64,000 nt of DNA from Sulfobacillus thermosulfidooxidans (GCF_001280565.1 NZ_LGRO01000001.1:620001-684000), one strand, 5' to 3'; shown: positions 32,717-41,973, counted from the first letter of the stretch. Made by a program: numbers and translations. Notes: generated by a model not told the origin, from the sequence alone.

Positions 32717-34906
32717 GTGAGGGGCACGAGCGGAAAAATTTTATCAGCGATTACATCAGCGGTCAGCCAGGGGATTCAGGGCGGGTTTAACGGATTGGAT
32801 CACACCGTCAATATGTGGCTCTTTGCGCTCCCGGCAACGTTGTGGTTAGCCATGCAGTTTGGGATGCAATGGGGCATCATGCTCCAAGATCTGGCGGCGT
32901 GGCTTCAACTCTCCGGAAGTTCCTCGCGGACACTGATGGCCTTGGCGAAAACGTCCCCCCACGCCACGTTAGCGTATAGCTTGTGGACTCCAGGAGCCGT
33001 GGGGTCTGCGGTGCCCATCACGTTAGGATGGTCTCCGGCGTGGGCGGTGTTGGTGGGCATGATCTGGGTCTTAGGGGTCTTGGGAGGCATTGCCCGTCTG
33101 ATGGCGGGGCGCAAACCATTGACCCTGACCACCTTGGGCATGCCCTTTCTCACGGGAGGCATCTTGTTTGTCACGCCTCGCGCGGTGCCCTGGATGGTAA
33201 CGCAGTGGTGGCATCTGGTGAGCGTGCGGAGTCTCATTCCCGCGATTGGGCACATGATCGGATTATCCGCCTCGGCCAGCACGCAGTGGCTCACCAATCC
33301 CTTTTGGTTGTGGGGAGCGTTGTGGGGATTATCGGGCACCCATGGATTCGCGTACCTCGATAAAGCTCCGCTCTTGTTGGGATTTCCGGTCACTGTTGCG
33401 GTGATGGGAGGCATTGCCCATAGCCTGGCCACGCTGACGGGGGTGGCGGGGGGCAACTTGTCCTTGCTGGGGGCTGTGGGGTCTTGGTTATACGGAGTGT
33501 TCCATATCGGAGTGACCCTGACCGTGGCATTAACCACGATTCAAGCTCTCTGGACCTTAATGCTTTTGCTCGGGACGTTATGGCTGGGACTGAGCCCTTT
33601 ATGGGTGTGGGTCATTGCCCTAGATCCCTGGTCAATGGACACCACACGGCGCATGGCGGGGTTAACGTTGCGAGTGCTCGCGCTTCAAGCTGCGACATGG
33701 GTCTGGGTGACGGTGATCGTGGCTCTGGACGGAGGCAGTCATCATGGGCCCTTGGGAACCCCGGTGGCATTAACAGGTCTCACTCCCTGGTTATCGGGTC
33801 TCGTCACCGGAGTCGGGTTAGTAGCGGGATGGCGGTGGGTTCTCGTTCCGCTCCGGTTGTGGGGCCGGGAAATGGAAATCAGTGTCGTGGCGTGGTGGAG
33901 CGAATGGCAACATCACGTGGCCGATGTGTCCGCCGGAGTGGGACAAATTTTGAGTCGGTCCGCCACGTGGTCTCCGGCTTCCATGGGTTCTCGGATGGCG
34001 CGAACCGGAGAGCGACTGACGGCGTGGGGAGAACAACGCCACGAGAGGGCGGATGCCTGGCTCTCCACTCGAGGATGGACCGCAACCGATCAAGCGCAAG
34101 CCCAAGGGGCTCAATGGGGGTCCACCACACGTCCCGAATGGAATCCCTTGCCCACCATCTCACCCGATCAGGTAGGGGGGGGAGGGGTGCAGGATGGGTG
34201 GCGAGTCGGAGAGATTCCCCACGTATGGGAGCACACGACCTCGTCGCCGGAAGATGCCCGCAAAACGATGCAAACTCTAGCGCAAAATCTCGAAGCCACG
34301 GCGCGGCGGGAGGCCGCGATGGAACAGGCGTGGCAAGAAGCCACAGCCCAACAGGTGCCCCTCTCGCAACAGTCCGCGTGGGTCACCCGGCGCGTAGACC
34401 GGTTGCTCCGAGAGTGGCAGCAAAACCCACAAAACGCTCCCGTGGATCAGGTTCCGCTGGTCTGGACCGAGGGGGCGGATGTGCGAGTGGCCACCGCGCC
34501 CCCTGCCGATTATCAAGTATGGTGGGAACGGGCTGCGGAGGACACAGCATCCCAGGTCACTCGCCAAGACGGGGAATCCGATGCTGCGTGGGGGCAACGC
34601 CGAGTGGCGGCGGCCCGTCAGCGATTGCAAGAATGGCTTAGCGGGACGCGCCCGTGGCCCGAGGATGTTCCTCGTCCCACGGCAATACCATCATCATGGC
34701 AGACGGTTTTACGGGAACACACCGGGAGCAACTCGTCAACGCCCCAACGCACCCGCCAAGGATTGCGAGAAGCCTATCGCCAAGGAGTGTGGACGGTGGA
34801 TCGCTGGTTTGGAGGCGATGCCTCATCGGAACCTCCCGCTTCTTCCCTGACTCCCCCGCATGACCCCACAACATCCTCAAGGAGGGGATCACATGGCGGA
34901 TCATGA
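32717..34906 (+). CDS. VirB6/TrbL-like polytopic membrane protein, about 729 aa
   Basis: The start is uncertain: GTG 32717 is used, but GAGGTGAGGGG there could itself be the ribosome site for a rare start just downstream. Residues up to about 430 hold eight or more hydrophobic helices; the C-terminal 300 residues are hydrophilic and helical with many Gln/Arg/Trp. This is the layout of VirB6/TrbL/CagC-type conjugation channels. It sits immediately before VirB3/PrgI- and VirB4-like genes, which supports the call. No strong sequence motif exists for this family. Confidence 0.6.
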   Translation: MRGTSGKILSAITSAVSQGIQGGFNGLDHTVNMWLFALPATLWLAMQFGMQWGIMLQDLAAWLQLSGSSSRTLMALAKTSPHATLAYSLWTPGAVGSAVPITLGWSPAWAVLVGMIWVLGVLGGIARLMAGRKPLTLTTLGMPFLTGGILFVTPRAVPWMVTQWWHLVSVRSLIPAIGHMIGLSASASTQWLTNPFWLWGALWGLSGTHGFAYLDKAPLLLGFPVTVAVMGGIAHSLATLTGVAGGNLSLLGAVGSWLYGVFHIGVTLTVALTTIQALWTLMLLLGTLWLGLSPLWVWVIALDPWSMDTTRRMAGLTLRVLALQAATWVWVTVIVALDGGSHHGPLGTPVALTGLTPWLSGLVTGVGLVAGWRWVLVPLRLWGREMEISVVAWWSEWQHHVADVSAGVGQILSRSATWSPASMGSRMARTGERLTAWGEQRHERADAWLSTRGWTATDQAQAQGAQWGSTTRPEWNPLPTISPDQVGGGGVQDGWRVGEIPHVWEHTTSSPEDARKTMQTLAQNLEATARREAAMEQAWQEATAQQVPLSQQSAWVTRRVDRLLREWQQNPQNAPVDQVPLVWTEGADVRVATAPPADYQVWWERAAEDTASQVTRQDGESDAAWGQRRVAAARQRLQEWLSGTRPWPEDVPRPTAIPSSWQTVLREHTGSNSSTPQRTRQGLREAYRQGVWTVDRWFGGDASSEPPASSLTPPHDPTTSSRRGSHGGS

Positions 34907-35801
34907 GATGCCAGAGATTGAGATCCCCGATCTCGATCCTCGGGTGGATGCCCACCTCATTGGACAACTCACGTGGACCACGTTTTTGACCCTGTTAGGC
35001 GGGGGCGCGGGGATCACGTTAGGACTCTTGATCGTTACCAGTGCATTCCATGCCACGACATGGGGGGGATTGGGAGGACTCATTGTGACCGGAGGGCTAT
35101 TGGCGTGGGGGGCGATTGACGGCCCCCACCAATGGCAATTGCGTCGCCGGTATCGACGATCTCCTCATGTGTGGACGGTTTGGCCTGGGGGTCCTTGGTC
35201 GGTGCCTGCGTTTCAACGGTCCGATCCGTTTTGGATTGATGGGGACCGGGTTTGGGGGATGGCCGTGCTCACCATCCCTCCCATCGCGTTTTTAGATCCT
35301 GCGGACTTATCCGCATGGCATCAACGCACTGGTGCGGTGATACGAGCCGCCGCTTGGCATCAATGCGAGATTGATTTGGGCAGTGTGCAGGGACCCGGGA
35401 TGCGGGCTATCCCCCCGGAGCGGTTGTCTCCGGTTTTGCAGCGCCGATGGCAATGGTGGGCCGAACACGCGGGGCCCCAAAGCATTGCCAGTTTCGTGTG
35501 GGTACGGCTCAGTCGGCCCGGAACCCAGCGAGATCCCGTTGTGCCGCATTTCTTGGCGGTGGAACAGGCGTGGGCCAGCCTTGCGGGGCCGGGAGAATGG
35601 CATTGGGTGACAGCGCACGTGGCCGAACGGATGATGACCAGTCTCGGACATCCTGCGCAAGATTACGCCACGTGGCAAGCGATGGTCCTGGATCGCGTGC
35701 AAGGCCCCGCCCTCATTCGGCGCCAAGAACCATCTCCCCGGAGCGGGGGGCCATCTCAATCCCCGCGAACCCGGGTGACTCCCTTTTCCCGAAGGAGGTA
35801 A
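34893..35801 (+). CDS. PrgI/VirB3-like membrane protein with extra C-terminal domain, 302 aa
   Basis: ATG 34893 follows CAAGGAGGGG and overlaps the previous gene by 14 bases. Two close helices (LGGGAGITLGLLIVTSAF, GGLGGLIVTGGLLAWGAI) near 35-80 and a basic loop, as in PrgI/VirB3, then a soluble domain of about 200 residues unlike the short classical VirB3. It lies just upstream of the VirB4 gene, the standard VirB3-VirB4 order. Confidence 0.6.
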   Translation: MADHEMPEIEIPDLDPRVDAHLIGQLTWTTFLTLLGGGAGITLGLLIVTSAFHATTWGGLGGLIVTGGLLAWGAIDGPHQWQLRRRYRRSPHVWTVWPGGPWSVPAFQRSDPFWIDGDRVWGMAVLTIPPIAFLDPADLSAWHQRTGAVIRAAAWHQCEIDLGSVQGPGMRAIPPERLSPVLQRRWQWWAEHAGPQSIASFVWVRLSRPGTQRDPVVPHFLAVEQAWASLAGPGEWHWVTAHVAERMMTSLGHPAQDYATWQAMVLDRVQGPALIRRQEPSPRSGGPSQSPRTRVTPFSRRR

Positions 35802-35806
35802 GAATC

Positions 35807-37732
35807 GTGTCGTTGTGGCATACCGTGCGGGCCTGGTGGGAAGACCGGGACAAGCAGCACGAATTTACGCCCCCCGATCAGGATTGGGTCGGGGGAGAAT
35901 GGGTGGAAACCCCCCAAGGCGTGATCTTTCGTGGGGGGGCATTGACCGTGGCCCATCAAGCCTGGAGTGTGCAGACGTGGCCGTCGCGGTTGACCGGGGA
36001 TCAACTGGTGCAAATCTTGGGCCCCCTGCGCCCGGGAGCGTGGCCACTGGTGACGTGGTTTTGGCGCACCGAACCGAACGGGTTGGTGCTCAACGGGGAT
36101 TTAGAACGCAAGATTCGGCGGTTGGAATGGGCCGTGCGAGATCGGGGCACCACCGAATTAGGCCCCCGTCGCGAGGAATGGATGACCCTGCAAGGCTTGC
36201 GCCTCTTGCGGGATCGCGTGATTTTTGCCGCGGACACTTTGGTCACGATGGATGGCGTGGTGGTGGTCACCAGTACCCCCGATGCGTTGGCCGAAGATGT
36301 GGCAATGATTAAAGCGCGGTGGGAATCGTTGGGGGTGCAAGTCGCCCCGTTAACCTGGGAACAAATGCAAGCCCTGCGACGGATTTGGCATGGAGGCGTG
36401 GGGAACTCGTCCGATGCTCCCGCGGGATGGATGCGGTGGATAAGCGAATCTCCGTCTTCCACTCCCTGGTGGAATCCCCGGATTGTGCCCGCAGATCGCG
36501 TTGCACAAATGATTTGGCCAGGGTGGGGGCACGTGAGCGATGACCCCGAGCGGGGCATTTACGTGGGGCACACGCCGCAAAACCAACCGGTGTTTTGCGA
36601 TTTTTATCAAGATGTCAGCGGGTTGGCGGCGAATTTGCTCGTCGTGGGGGCGACGGGCAACGGGAAAAGTTTTTGGCTCAAAACCTTGGTGCAAGGGTGG
36701 CTCGCCCAAGGGTGGGGGCTCGTCATTTTCGACGTGGATGGGGAGTATGCCGCGTTGTGTGATGCCATCGGAGGCACATGGATTGACTTGTCCGACACCC
36801 AAGCGGGAACCTTGCCCAATCCCTTTGCCTTGCCTCCTCGCACGGGGCATCCTCCCACCGACCGCTTTCGGATGCCCATGATGTTGCGCACCGCCAGTAC
36901 CTTGTTACGCATGTTGGGAGGCTGGGATGCTCGCACCGACGCCACCGTGCAACAGGCCATTTTACAAGTGTGGGCCGCTCGGGGAGCATTGTTGGATGAC
37001 CCAGCCACATGGGACGACGCGGGTCCTACCCCAACGATGGCGGAGGTGTGGGATGCCCTCACGAATCATGATTCCCCGGCGGCGCAGGATGCCTTAACCC
37101 GCTTGTGGACCTACTGGCGGGGAGCCGATCAACAAGTCTTGGGAAACGCCACAGGGGAATGGCCTACGATGCCCGGGTCTCTGGTGGTGTGGCATCTCGG
37201 GAACATTGGCACGCAAGGGGGGTGGGGTCAAGCGGATCTGCCCCCCGCGACTGCCGCGCGGTATTGGCTCATTATGCAGACGACATGGGGATGGCTCCGC
37301 ATCCGAAAAATGCGCGGAGATTGGACCGTGATTTTAGCGGATGAGGGGCAACGCTTGTTGAGTCAATCCGTGTTGGGGCCGGCCATTGTCGATTTGGCCA
37401 CGACGATTCGGAAATGGAATGGGGCTTTGGCCTTAGCCACCAATCAACCGCAAGCTCTGTGGGACACTCCCACGGGGCAGGGGATGTGGAACGCTTGTCC
37501 CATGAAAGCGTTTTTGAAACTGGAATCCCAACAAGTGCAGGCGGTCACGCAAGCCCTGCACATGCCGCAACGGGTGGCGGACGCCTTAACCGTGCTCCCC
37601 GCCCAACAAATTCTGTTTCGGATGCGGGATGGCCAGTGGGATGCCTGGACGCAAGTGCACGCGAAGGTGCCTCCCGAAGAAGAGCGGTGGTATCGCACGC
37701 GGGGGCGGCGGGTGACGGATGGCGGACTGTAA
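35807..37732 (+). CDS. VirB4/TraE-type conjugation ATPase, 641 aa
   Basis: GTG 35807 follows GAAGGAGGTAAG. Walker A LLVVGATGNGKSFW near 277-290, then GLVIFDVDGEYAALCDAIGG, the VirB4 D-x-DGEY motif, and Walker B TVILADEGQRLL near 507, followed by a sensor region NQPQALWDTP. The N-terminal 270 residues are shorter than in VirB4 of Gram-negative systems. It powers substrate transfer and pilus or channel assembly. Its presence makes the element a true T4SS rather than only a pilus. Confidence 0.85.
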   Translation: MSLWHTVRAWWEDRDKQHEFTPPDQDWVGGEWVETPQGVIFRGGALTVAHQAWSVQTWPSRLTGDQLVQILGPLRPGAWPLVTWFWRTEPNGLVLNGDLERKIRRLEWAVRDRGTTELGPRREEWMTLQGLRLLRDRVIFAADTLVTMDGVVVVTSTPDALAEDVAMIKARWESLGVQVAPLTWEQMQALRRIWHGGVGNSSDAPAGWMRWISESPSSTPWWNPRIVPADRVAQMIWPGWGHVSDDPERGIYVGHTPQNQPVFCDFYQDVSGLAANLLVVGATGNGKSFWLKTLVQGWLAQGWGLVIFDVDGEYAALCDAIGGTWIDLSDTQAGTLPNPFALPPRTGHPPTDRFRMPMMLRTASTLLRMLGGWDARTDATVQQAILQVWAARGALLDDPATWDDAGPTPTMAEVWDALTNHDSPAAQDALTRLWTYWRGADQQVLGNATGEWPTMPGSLVVWHLGNIGTQGGWGQADLPPATAARYWLIMQTTWGWLRIRKMRGDWTVILADEGQRLLSQSVLGPAIVDLATTIRKWNGALALATNQPQALWDTPTGQGMWNACPMKAFLKLESQQVQAVTQALHMPQRVADALTVLPAQQILFRMRDGQWDAWTQVHAKVPPEEERWYRTRGRRVTDGGL

Positions 37733-37772
37733 TGGCCCCGATGATAGACATTATGCCAAAGGAGGGTTCATC

Positions 37773-38030
37773 ATGAAAATCGGTCCTCAGGGGATTTTGT
37801 GGACGGGAGTGTTGACCCCGACCACGGAGGGACTTGACGTGGTAGTCCCTGTTTCTTTATCCCTGTTGGGAGCAGGCGATTCCGAGGTGCGGGCGTTTTT
37901 GCAACAACATGGGTTTCCGGGGAAATCGTGGCAAGTGGTCTGGTCTTTGTCCTCAGCGGATGACCCGGGAGACGGGGCATCGGGACAAGACAAACTCAAA
38001 GGAGGTGAGACCGATGACGCCGGACAGTGA
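37773..38030 (+). CDS. Small protein, tandem copy 1, 85 aa
   Basis: ATG 37773 follows AAAGGAGGG. Landmarks LTPTTEGLDVVVPVSLSLLG and VRAFLQQHGFPGKSWQVVWSL. The next gene encodes a shortened relative with FLQAHGFPGLTWRIVWSL. Both look like one small alpha/beta domain. Not recognised. The two genes overlap by 17 bases. Confidence 0.6.
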   Translation: MKIGPQGILWTGVLTPTTEGLDVVVPVSLSLLGAGDSEVRAFLQQHGFPGKSWQVVWSLSSADDPGDGASGQDKLKGGETDDAGQ

Positions 38031-38217
38031 TCCCCGGGTCTGTGTGTGGACGGCAGCGATGGATGGGTTGGAAGTGTTCGTGCCCATCCCGGTATCCGTG
38101 GTGGCAACGGGAGAGGCGGCCATCCGGGAGTTTTTGCAAGCGCATGGATTTCCGGGACTCACGTGGCGGATCGTCTGGTCTTTGTCCGTGGCCGAGTCAT
38201 CCGAAGAGGGGGCGTAA
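38014..38217 (+). CDS. Small protein, tandem copy 2, 67 aa
   Basis: ATG 38014 follows AAAGGAGGTGAG. Homologous to the preceding gene (W-T-x-DGL-x-V-VPIPVS, then F-LQ-HGFPG). Its stop overlaps the start of the transglycosylase gene. Likely a local duplication that has been kept. Confidence 0.6.
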   Translation: MTPDSDPRVCVWTAAMDGLEVFVPIPVSVVATGEAAIREFLQAHGFPGLTWRIVWSLSVAESSEEGA

Positions 38218-39083
38218 TGATGGGCATGCACGGGAGCGAGCAATTTCATAGCGTGCAGATCCAATGGCACCCCCGACGTTCCTCCCACCGCCGATGGTGG
38301 GCGTTGCTCATTCTGTTGCTTCCGTGGCTCTTCGTGCAATTAATCCCATCGGCCCAATGGTGGAGGGACTGGGAATCGCAAACCGCTTTATCGGCTACCG
38401 CCACAGCCGCGGCGCATTATGCGTTACCCGCGAACGCGGAAGGGCGGGTCTGGCGATGGTGGGATGATATTCTGATCGCGGCCCAACAAGCCAAGGTGCC
38501 CCCGATCCTGCTGGCGGCTATCATGTTGCACGAATCCGGGGGGATTCCCAACGCGGGATCGCCCTCGGGAGCGTATGGCTTGATGCAACTGGAGCCGGGT
38601 ACGGCGCAACACCTGCCCGGATGGTATCCCGGAGCCCGGGCCAATCCGGGGGAAAACTTGATTCTCGGGGCGGAACTCCTGGCCCAAAACGAGCGGGCCA
38701 CGGGCAATTGGCTTTTGGCAACGGCAGCGTATTATGGCGGGCCGGGATACGTCACCCCGTATGTGGCCTATAACGCCTCGTGGCCGCAAGCATCGGTGGC
38801 TCTGAATATCGTTCCGTGTCCCACGGGTCCCTATTATGCATCGTGTTATCAAGCGAACGATGGGTTAACGATGACCGGATACGTGGACGAGGTGATGTCC
38901 ACGATGAAACAAGTCGCCACCTGGCAAACCGAATTGGCCTTGCCATCGAATTTGCCGAACTTCTTCCCAGCAGCCCCGGCACTACCGGCGGGCGTTTCGG
39001 CTAATTCCTTAACCGGAGAGTTGGATGATATTCTCGTTGAAGTGGGCGAATCGGCGTTGGAAGCCCTGCCGTTGGCGGCTTAA
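38217..39083 (+). CDS. Lytic transglycosylase (VirB1-like), 288 aa
   Basis: ATG 38217 overlaps the previous stop (TAATG). A basic N-terminus and one membrane helix (WWALLILLLPWLFVQL) are followed by an SLT domain: AAIMLHESGGIPNAGSPSG with the catalytic Glu near 105, YGLMQLEPGTAQHL, and AAYYGGPGYV. Such enzymes cut peptidoglycan to let the transfer channel pass. The anchor places it outside the membrane. Standard VirB1 partner of the VirB4 gene. Confidence 0.8.
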   Translation: MMGMHGSEQFHSVQIQWHPRRSSHRRWWALLILLLPWLFVQLIPSAQWWRDWESQTALSATATAAAHYALPANAEGRVWRWWDDILIAAQQAKVPPILLAAIMLHESGGIPNAGSPSGAYGLMQLEPGTAQHLPGWYPGARANPGENLILGAELLAQNERATGNWLLATAAYYGGPGYVTPYVAYNASWPQASVALNIVPCPTGPYYASCYQANDGLTMTGYVDEVMSTMKQVATWQTELALPSNLPNFFPAAPALPAGVSANSLTGELDDILVEVGESALEALPLAA

Positions 39084-39087
39084 TGCC

Positions 39088-39591
39088 ATGAGCGATACCC
39101 GTGGGCTCGATGCCCAGCACGGCCCCCCCGATCCGGTAAGGGGAGATCCTTGTTGTCGTGTCCCGTGTGCGGATGCCTGGCGGGATCTGGTAGCCCGCTA
39201 CCCCCATCAGTTTGGGGGAGCGATGCTCGTGAATGGCGGAGGTTGCATGTGGGGACCGGGGTGGGCGCGTCTTATCGTGGCGGTGTGCCAACGGGGCCAC
39301 ACGCTGGCGATGCAGTATGCCGCCCCGCCCCCGACCATTACCAATCTCCAAGATCGTTGGGGGAGTTTGGACGTGACATGGACCCTGCCGTGCGATGCTC
39401 CGGAATATCGGGCGGCGTGGCACCGCAGTGTGCGGGCGGCCCGGTATCGATCTCAAAAGATTTGTGCTCGGTGTGGACAGGCTGGCATGCGTCAAGCCGT
39501 GCGGGGATGGTGGGTGACGTTGTGCCCGTCCTGTGCCCTCGCGTGGGAGTTACGGTTGCGGGATTTTTTGTGGTCAGGTGTTTCCCATTAG
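39088..39591 (+). CDS. Cys-rich protein with a C-terminal zinc ribbon, 167 aa
   Basis: ATG 39088 lies two bases after the transglycosylase stop. Cys pairs occur as DPCCRVPC near 22, ICARCGQAG near 128 and LCPSCALAW near 150; the last two form a four-Cys ribbon. The middle is Trp/Arg-rich. No enzyme motif. No good ribosome site is visible, so translation probably depends on the preceding gene. Confidence 0.5.
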   Translation: MSDTRGLDAQHGPPDPVRGDPCCRVPCADAWRDLVARYPHQFGGAMLVNGGGCMWGPGWARLIVAVCQRGHTLAMQYAAPPPTITNLQDRWGSLDVTWTLPCDAPEYRAAWHRSVRAARYRSQKICARCGQAGMRQAVRGWWVTLCPSCALAWELRLRDFLWSGVSH

Positions 39592-39604
39592 ACAAGGAGG
39601 AGTG

Positions 39605-39846
39605 ATGATGAAAATTTTGCGCCAATGTCCCCATCCTCGGGATGCGCATGTAACCCTCGTGCTGGCGGAATTGTCGCCTCACCATCCGCAACGGTATGTG
39701 ACCTGGTTTTGCAATACGCAAGTGCCTCGGGATCCGTATTTTTGGGGCACTATTTTGCCACGTTGCCCGAAGCCGAAGCGGATTTTGATGCCCGATATCG
39801 GGATATTCTGACGCACTTGTCCGGAGACATCCGGGCCGGCAGATAA
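39605..39846 (+). pseudogene. Small conserved-looking protein split by a frameshift
   Basis: Starts MMKILRQCPHPRDAHVTLV after AAGGAGGAG at ATG 39605. At about 39725 sense passes to another frame, giving GHYFATLPEAEADFDARYRDILTH and TAA at 39844-39846. Both halves are coding-like and neither continues sensibly in its own frame. The repaired protein would be about 80 residues. One-base indel or sequencing error. Confidence 0.5.
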
Positions 39847-39970
39847 CCCCTGGCAGCCCCTCGAAGATGCTTTTTCTGACACAAGGAGAATGATACGGGG
39901 GGTTGGCGGATATCCTTCGGGTGAGCGGCACTGGGGAATCACGATGGGTGTGATGCCCCCAGTGCCCGAT

Positions 39971-40384
39971 TCAGACTCTGCCGATCATCGTGGTTTCATC
40001 CCCTCCAAAAATGCGGCGGCGCTTCCAAGGCGGCGGCGTCATGATGAGTTGCCAGGCCCGCAATTTCCAGTACGGATTGAGAAACCAGGGTTCCGGCAGA
40101 GTCCATTGATCGGCAAACACCCACAACGGCGTGGGGATGCCATCTCGCACGGTGAGATACTCCACGAGGGCCGCGACAAACGCGCTCCATCGATGCAATT
40201 CCGGGTTCTCCGAGTCCGGGATGGGGTGCTGAATGAGCCGAGTGCGCCCGGAGATATCGGGGTCACGGCGCCAATCATCGAGGAAATTCCCAATGACCAC
40301 ATGGGAGGATGTTTCCCCGGTGATGACGCGACTCCATGCGCTGGCTAACGTTTCGGGTTGGTAGGAAATAGGTTTTATCGTCAA
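39971..40384 (-). CDS. Hypothetical protein of a widespread small family, 137 aa
   Basis: A TTG start at 40384 lies right after AAAGGGGGA on the minus strand; an in-frame ATG at 40411 has no ribosome site. Landmarks: HRWSAFVAALVEYLTVRDGIP, FADQWTLPEPWFL and YWKLRAWQLIMTPPPWKRR. I have the impression of having seen such proteins beside regulatory antitoxin-like genes but cannot name the family. It runs opposite to the element's main direction and is divergent from the frameshifted gene at 40447. Confidence 0.55.
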   Translation of the reverse strand: MTIKPISYQPETLASAWSRVITGETSSHVVIGNFLDDWRRDPDISGRTRLIQHPIPDSENPELHRWSAFVAALVEYLTVRDGIPTPLWVFADQWTLPEPWFLNPYWKLRAWQLIMTPPPWKRRRIFGGDETTMIGRV

Positions 40385-40446
40385 GCTCTTTCCCCCTTTC
40401 CGTTTGATCATTATGATAGCCCATTAGGGCAAGAAGGAGGCCCGCT

Positions 40447-40762
40447 ATGCGCATCGTCAACGGGACGGCATATCAAGAGGATACCCCGATGGAAGTCATC
40501 GAGGTCTTAGAAAGGTGTCGGTTGCACCGTATTCGGGTGCGTTTGGCCTACGGAGATACCGTGACGGGGGCCGATTGGCACGAAACGAATGATGTCACGG
40601 GATATATTGGACGATCTGCGGGTCCTGATTCCAAAATCCCTATTCTGCTTTATAATGACCGGTCACTGGGGGGGCGTTCACGTTCTCGATGATTGCATTG
40701 TGCAAATAACGGAAAGTGCCGGGGGCCGGGTATTGTATCAACATCCGCTCTATCACAAGTAA
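40447..40762 (+). pseudogene. Small protein interrupted at a seven-G run
   Basis: ATG 40447 after AAGGAGG. The first frame gives VIEVLERCRLHRIRVRLAYG and ends shortly after LLYNDRSLGG. At GGGGGGG (around 40669) dropping one G lets the frame continue as VHVLDDCIVQITESAGGRVLYQHPLYHK to TAA 40760-40762. Total would be about 104 residues. Either slippage in the tract (possible phase switching) or a base-calling error. Confidence 0.65.
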
Positions 40763-40845
40763 TGGGTATATGGCCAGATGTTTTCGGGCCTAGGCATCCC
40801 ATGTGGCTTGGGTTTCTGACAAACACTGGGAGGTGACCTGTCTCG

Positions 40846-41076
40846 ATGGAGATCCCGCATCCTTGTCCTGTGTGTGGGACAGAAATGGTCGTGGTGCATG
40901 AAACCGCAGGGTATCGACGGTGGCAATGTCTATCGTGCGGAGCCGAATTCTGTCCCGTGTGTTCGGGGTCCCCGGTGTTGTTGGGGCACATCAACCAGTG
41001 GCGACAGTGGCGATGTCGAAACTGCGGAACGGAATGGAGAACCTTGGCTCCGGACGTGGGGGGTGATGCTGAGTAA
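40846..41076 (+). CDS. Double zinc-ribbon protein, 76 aa
   Basis: ATG 40846 follows GGGAGGTGA. Four Cys pairs: HPCPVCGTE, QCLSCGAE, FCPVCSGSP and RCRNCGTEW, giving two tandem zinc ribbons. Very small, likely a nucleic-acid-binding or structural adaptor. Part of the element's large set of zinc proteins. Confidence 0.7.
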   Translation: MEIPHPCPVCGTEMVVVHETAGYRRWQCLSCGAEFCPVCSGSPVLLGHINQWRQWRCRNCGTEWRTLAPDVGGDAE

Positions 41077-41175
41077 TCGCGTAAGGATCCGGACAAAACG
41101 GGCTTCCGGGATATAATGGATAGGAAGCCTCTCAAATACCCTTCCCGTGACGACCATCCGAAAGGAGATGATGGG

Positions 41176-41727
41176 ATGATGCGATTAACCTTAGCAGATG
41201 CCGTGCCTTTGCGGGCTGTGATCCAACAACGGATTCGGGATCTAGTCGGAGCCCGGGACCGGGCGGCGGTCGTGGTGGTGGCCAAGGGGGAAACGCCCAA
41301 TGCTCCCGATATCTCGGTGGATGAGTACACCACGCGCATTGCGAAAGCCCGCGAGGATTTTCGCCAGTTGGATCGGGTGATGGCGGCAGCGAATCTCGCC
41401 CACGTGCTCCAATGGGATGGCCAAGCATTGTCCTTGTTGGAAGCCATTCAATTGGCAAAAGATTGGCGACAAACCATTAGCGAATACAAAGATTTGGGCA
41501 AACGCCCCCGAGTGACCCGGGCGATGACCCGCCATCTCCTGCGTGATGCCACGGATTTGCTTGAGGTGGCACAATATGATCCCACGTGGTATCAACGGGA
41601 GGCCGAACGGTTAGAACGGCGAGTGACCCGGCTGTCTCGACGGATTGATCAAGCGAATGAGCAAATTGTGGTGGATTTCCCCGCAGCCTCAAAATATATG
41701 GCGGGGGATGACGAGGGGGATTCCTAA
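41176..41727 (+). CDS. Coiled-coil protein, possibly DIP1984/DUF6847-like, 183 aa
   Basis: ATG 41176 is nine bases after AAAGGAG. It opens MMRLTLADAVPLRAVIQQRI, similar in style to DIP1984 proteins (L-x-A-x-LR-x2-LQ-RI), followed by a long helical body with RIAKAREDFRQLDRVMAAAN and RLERRVTRLSRRIDQANEQI. No membrane helix. The assignment is tentative; role unknown. Confidence 0.5.
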   Translation: MMRLTLADAVPLRAVIQQRIRDLVGARDRAAVVVVAKGETPNAPDISVDEYTTRIAKAREDFRQLDRVMAAANLAHVLQWDGQALSLLEAIQLAKDWRQTISEYKDLGKRPRVTRAMTRHLLRDATDLLEVAQYDPTWYQREAERLERRVTRLSRRIDQANEQIVVDFPAASKYMAGDDEGDS

Positions 41728-41888
41728 TCCCCTGGGAGCCCCGGGCCCTGGAGCCTGGGTTTTGTGGGCGGAGAGCCAGTCCCCAGGGCCAGGGGTTGCC
41801 CTTGGCCCAGTCTCGATTCCCTTCGCATCGTCTCCGGCGTACAGGAGACTTTCGCTCGACTCGATCAGGTCGATCCCTCCCGCATGAC

Positions 41889-41919
41889 AGGTATCGGGTG
41901 ACGAGGTATCCAGGTGACG
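41889..41919. repeat. Tandem direct repeat AGGTATC..GGTGACG
   Basis: AGGTATCGGGTGACG (41889-41903) is followed directly by AGGTATCCAGGTGACG (41904-41919). Two near-identical copies without spacer suggest a protein-binding iteron. Confidence 0.5.
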
Positions 41920-41973
41920 GGTAACGCACGCCCTACCGTAGGATTTAGCAGTTTTCTCGGGAATCCGATTGGA

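Noticed and set aside
33484-34641. A 385-codon plus-strand frame inside the VirB6-like gene
   Set aside because: Shifted frame of the real gene with biased composition and no ribosome site.
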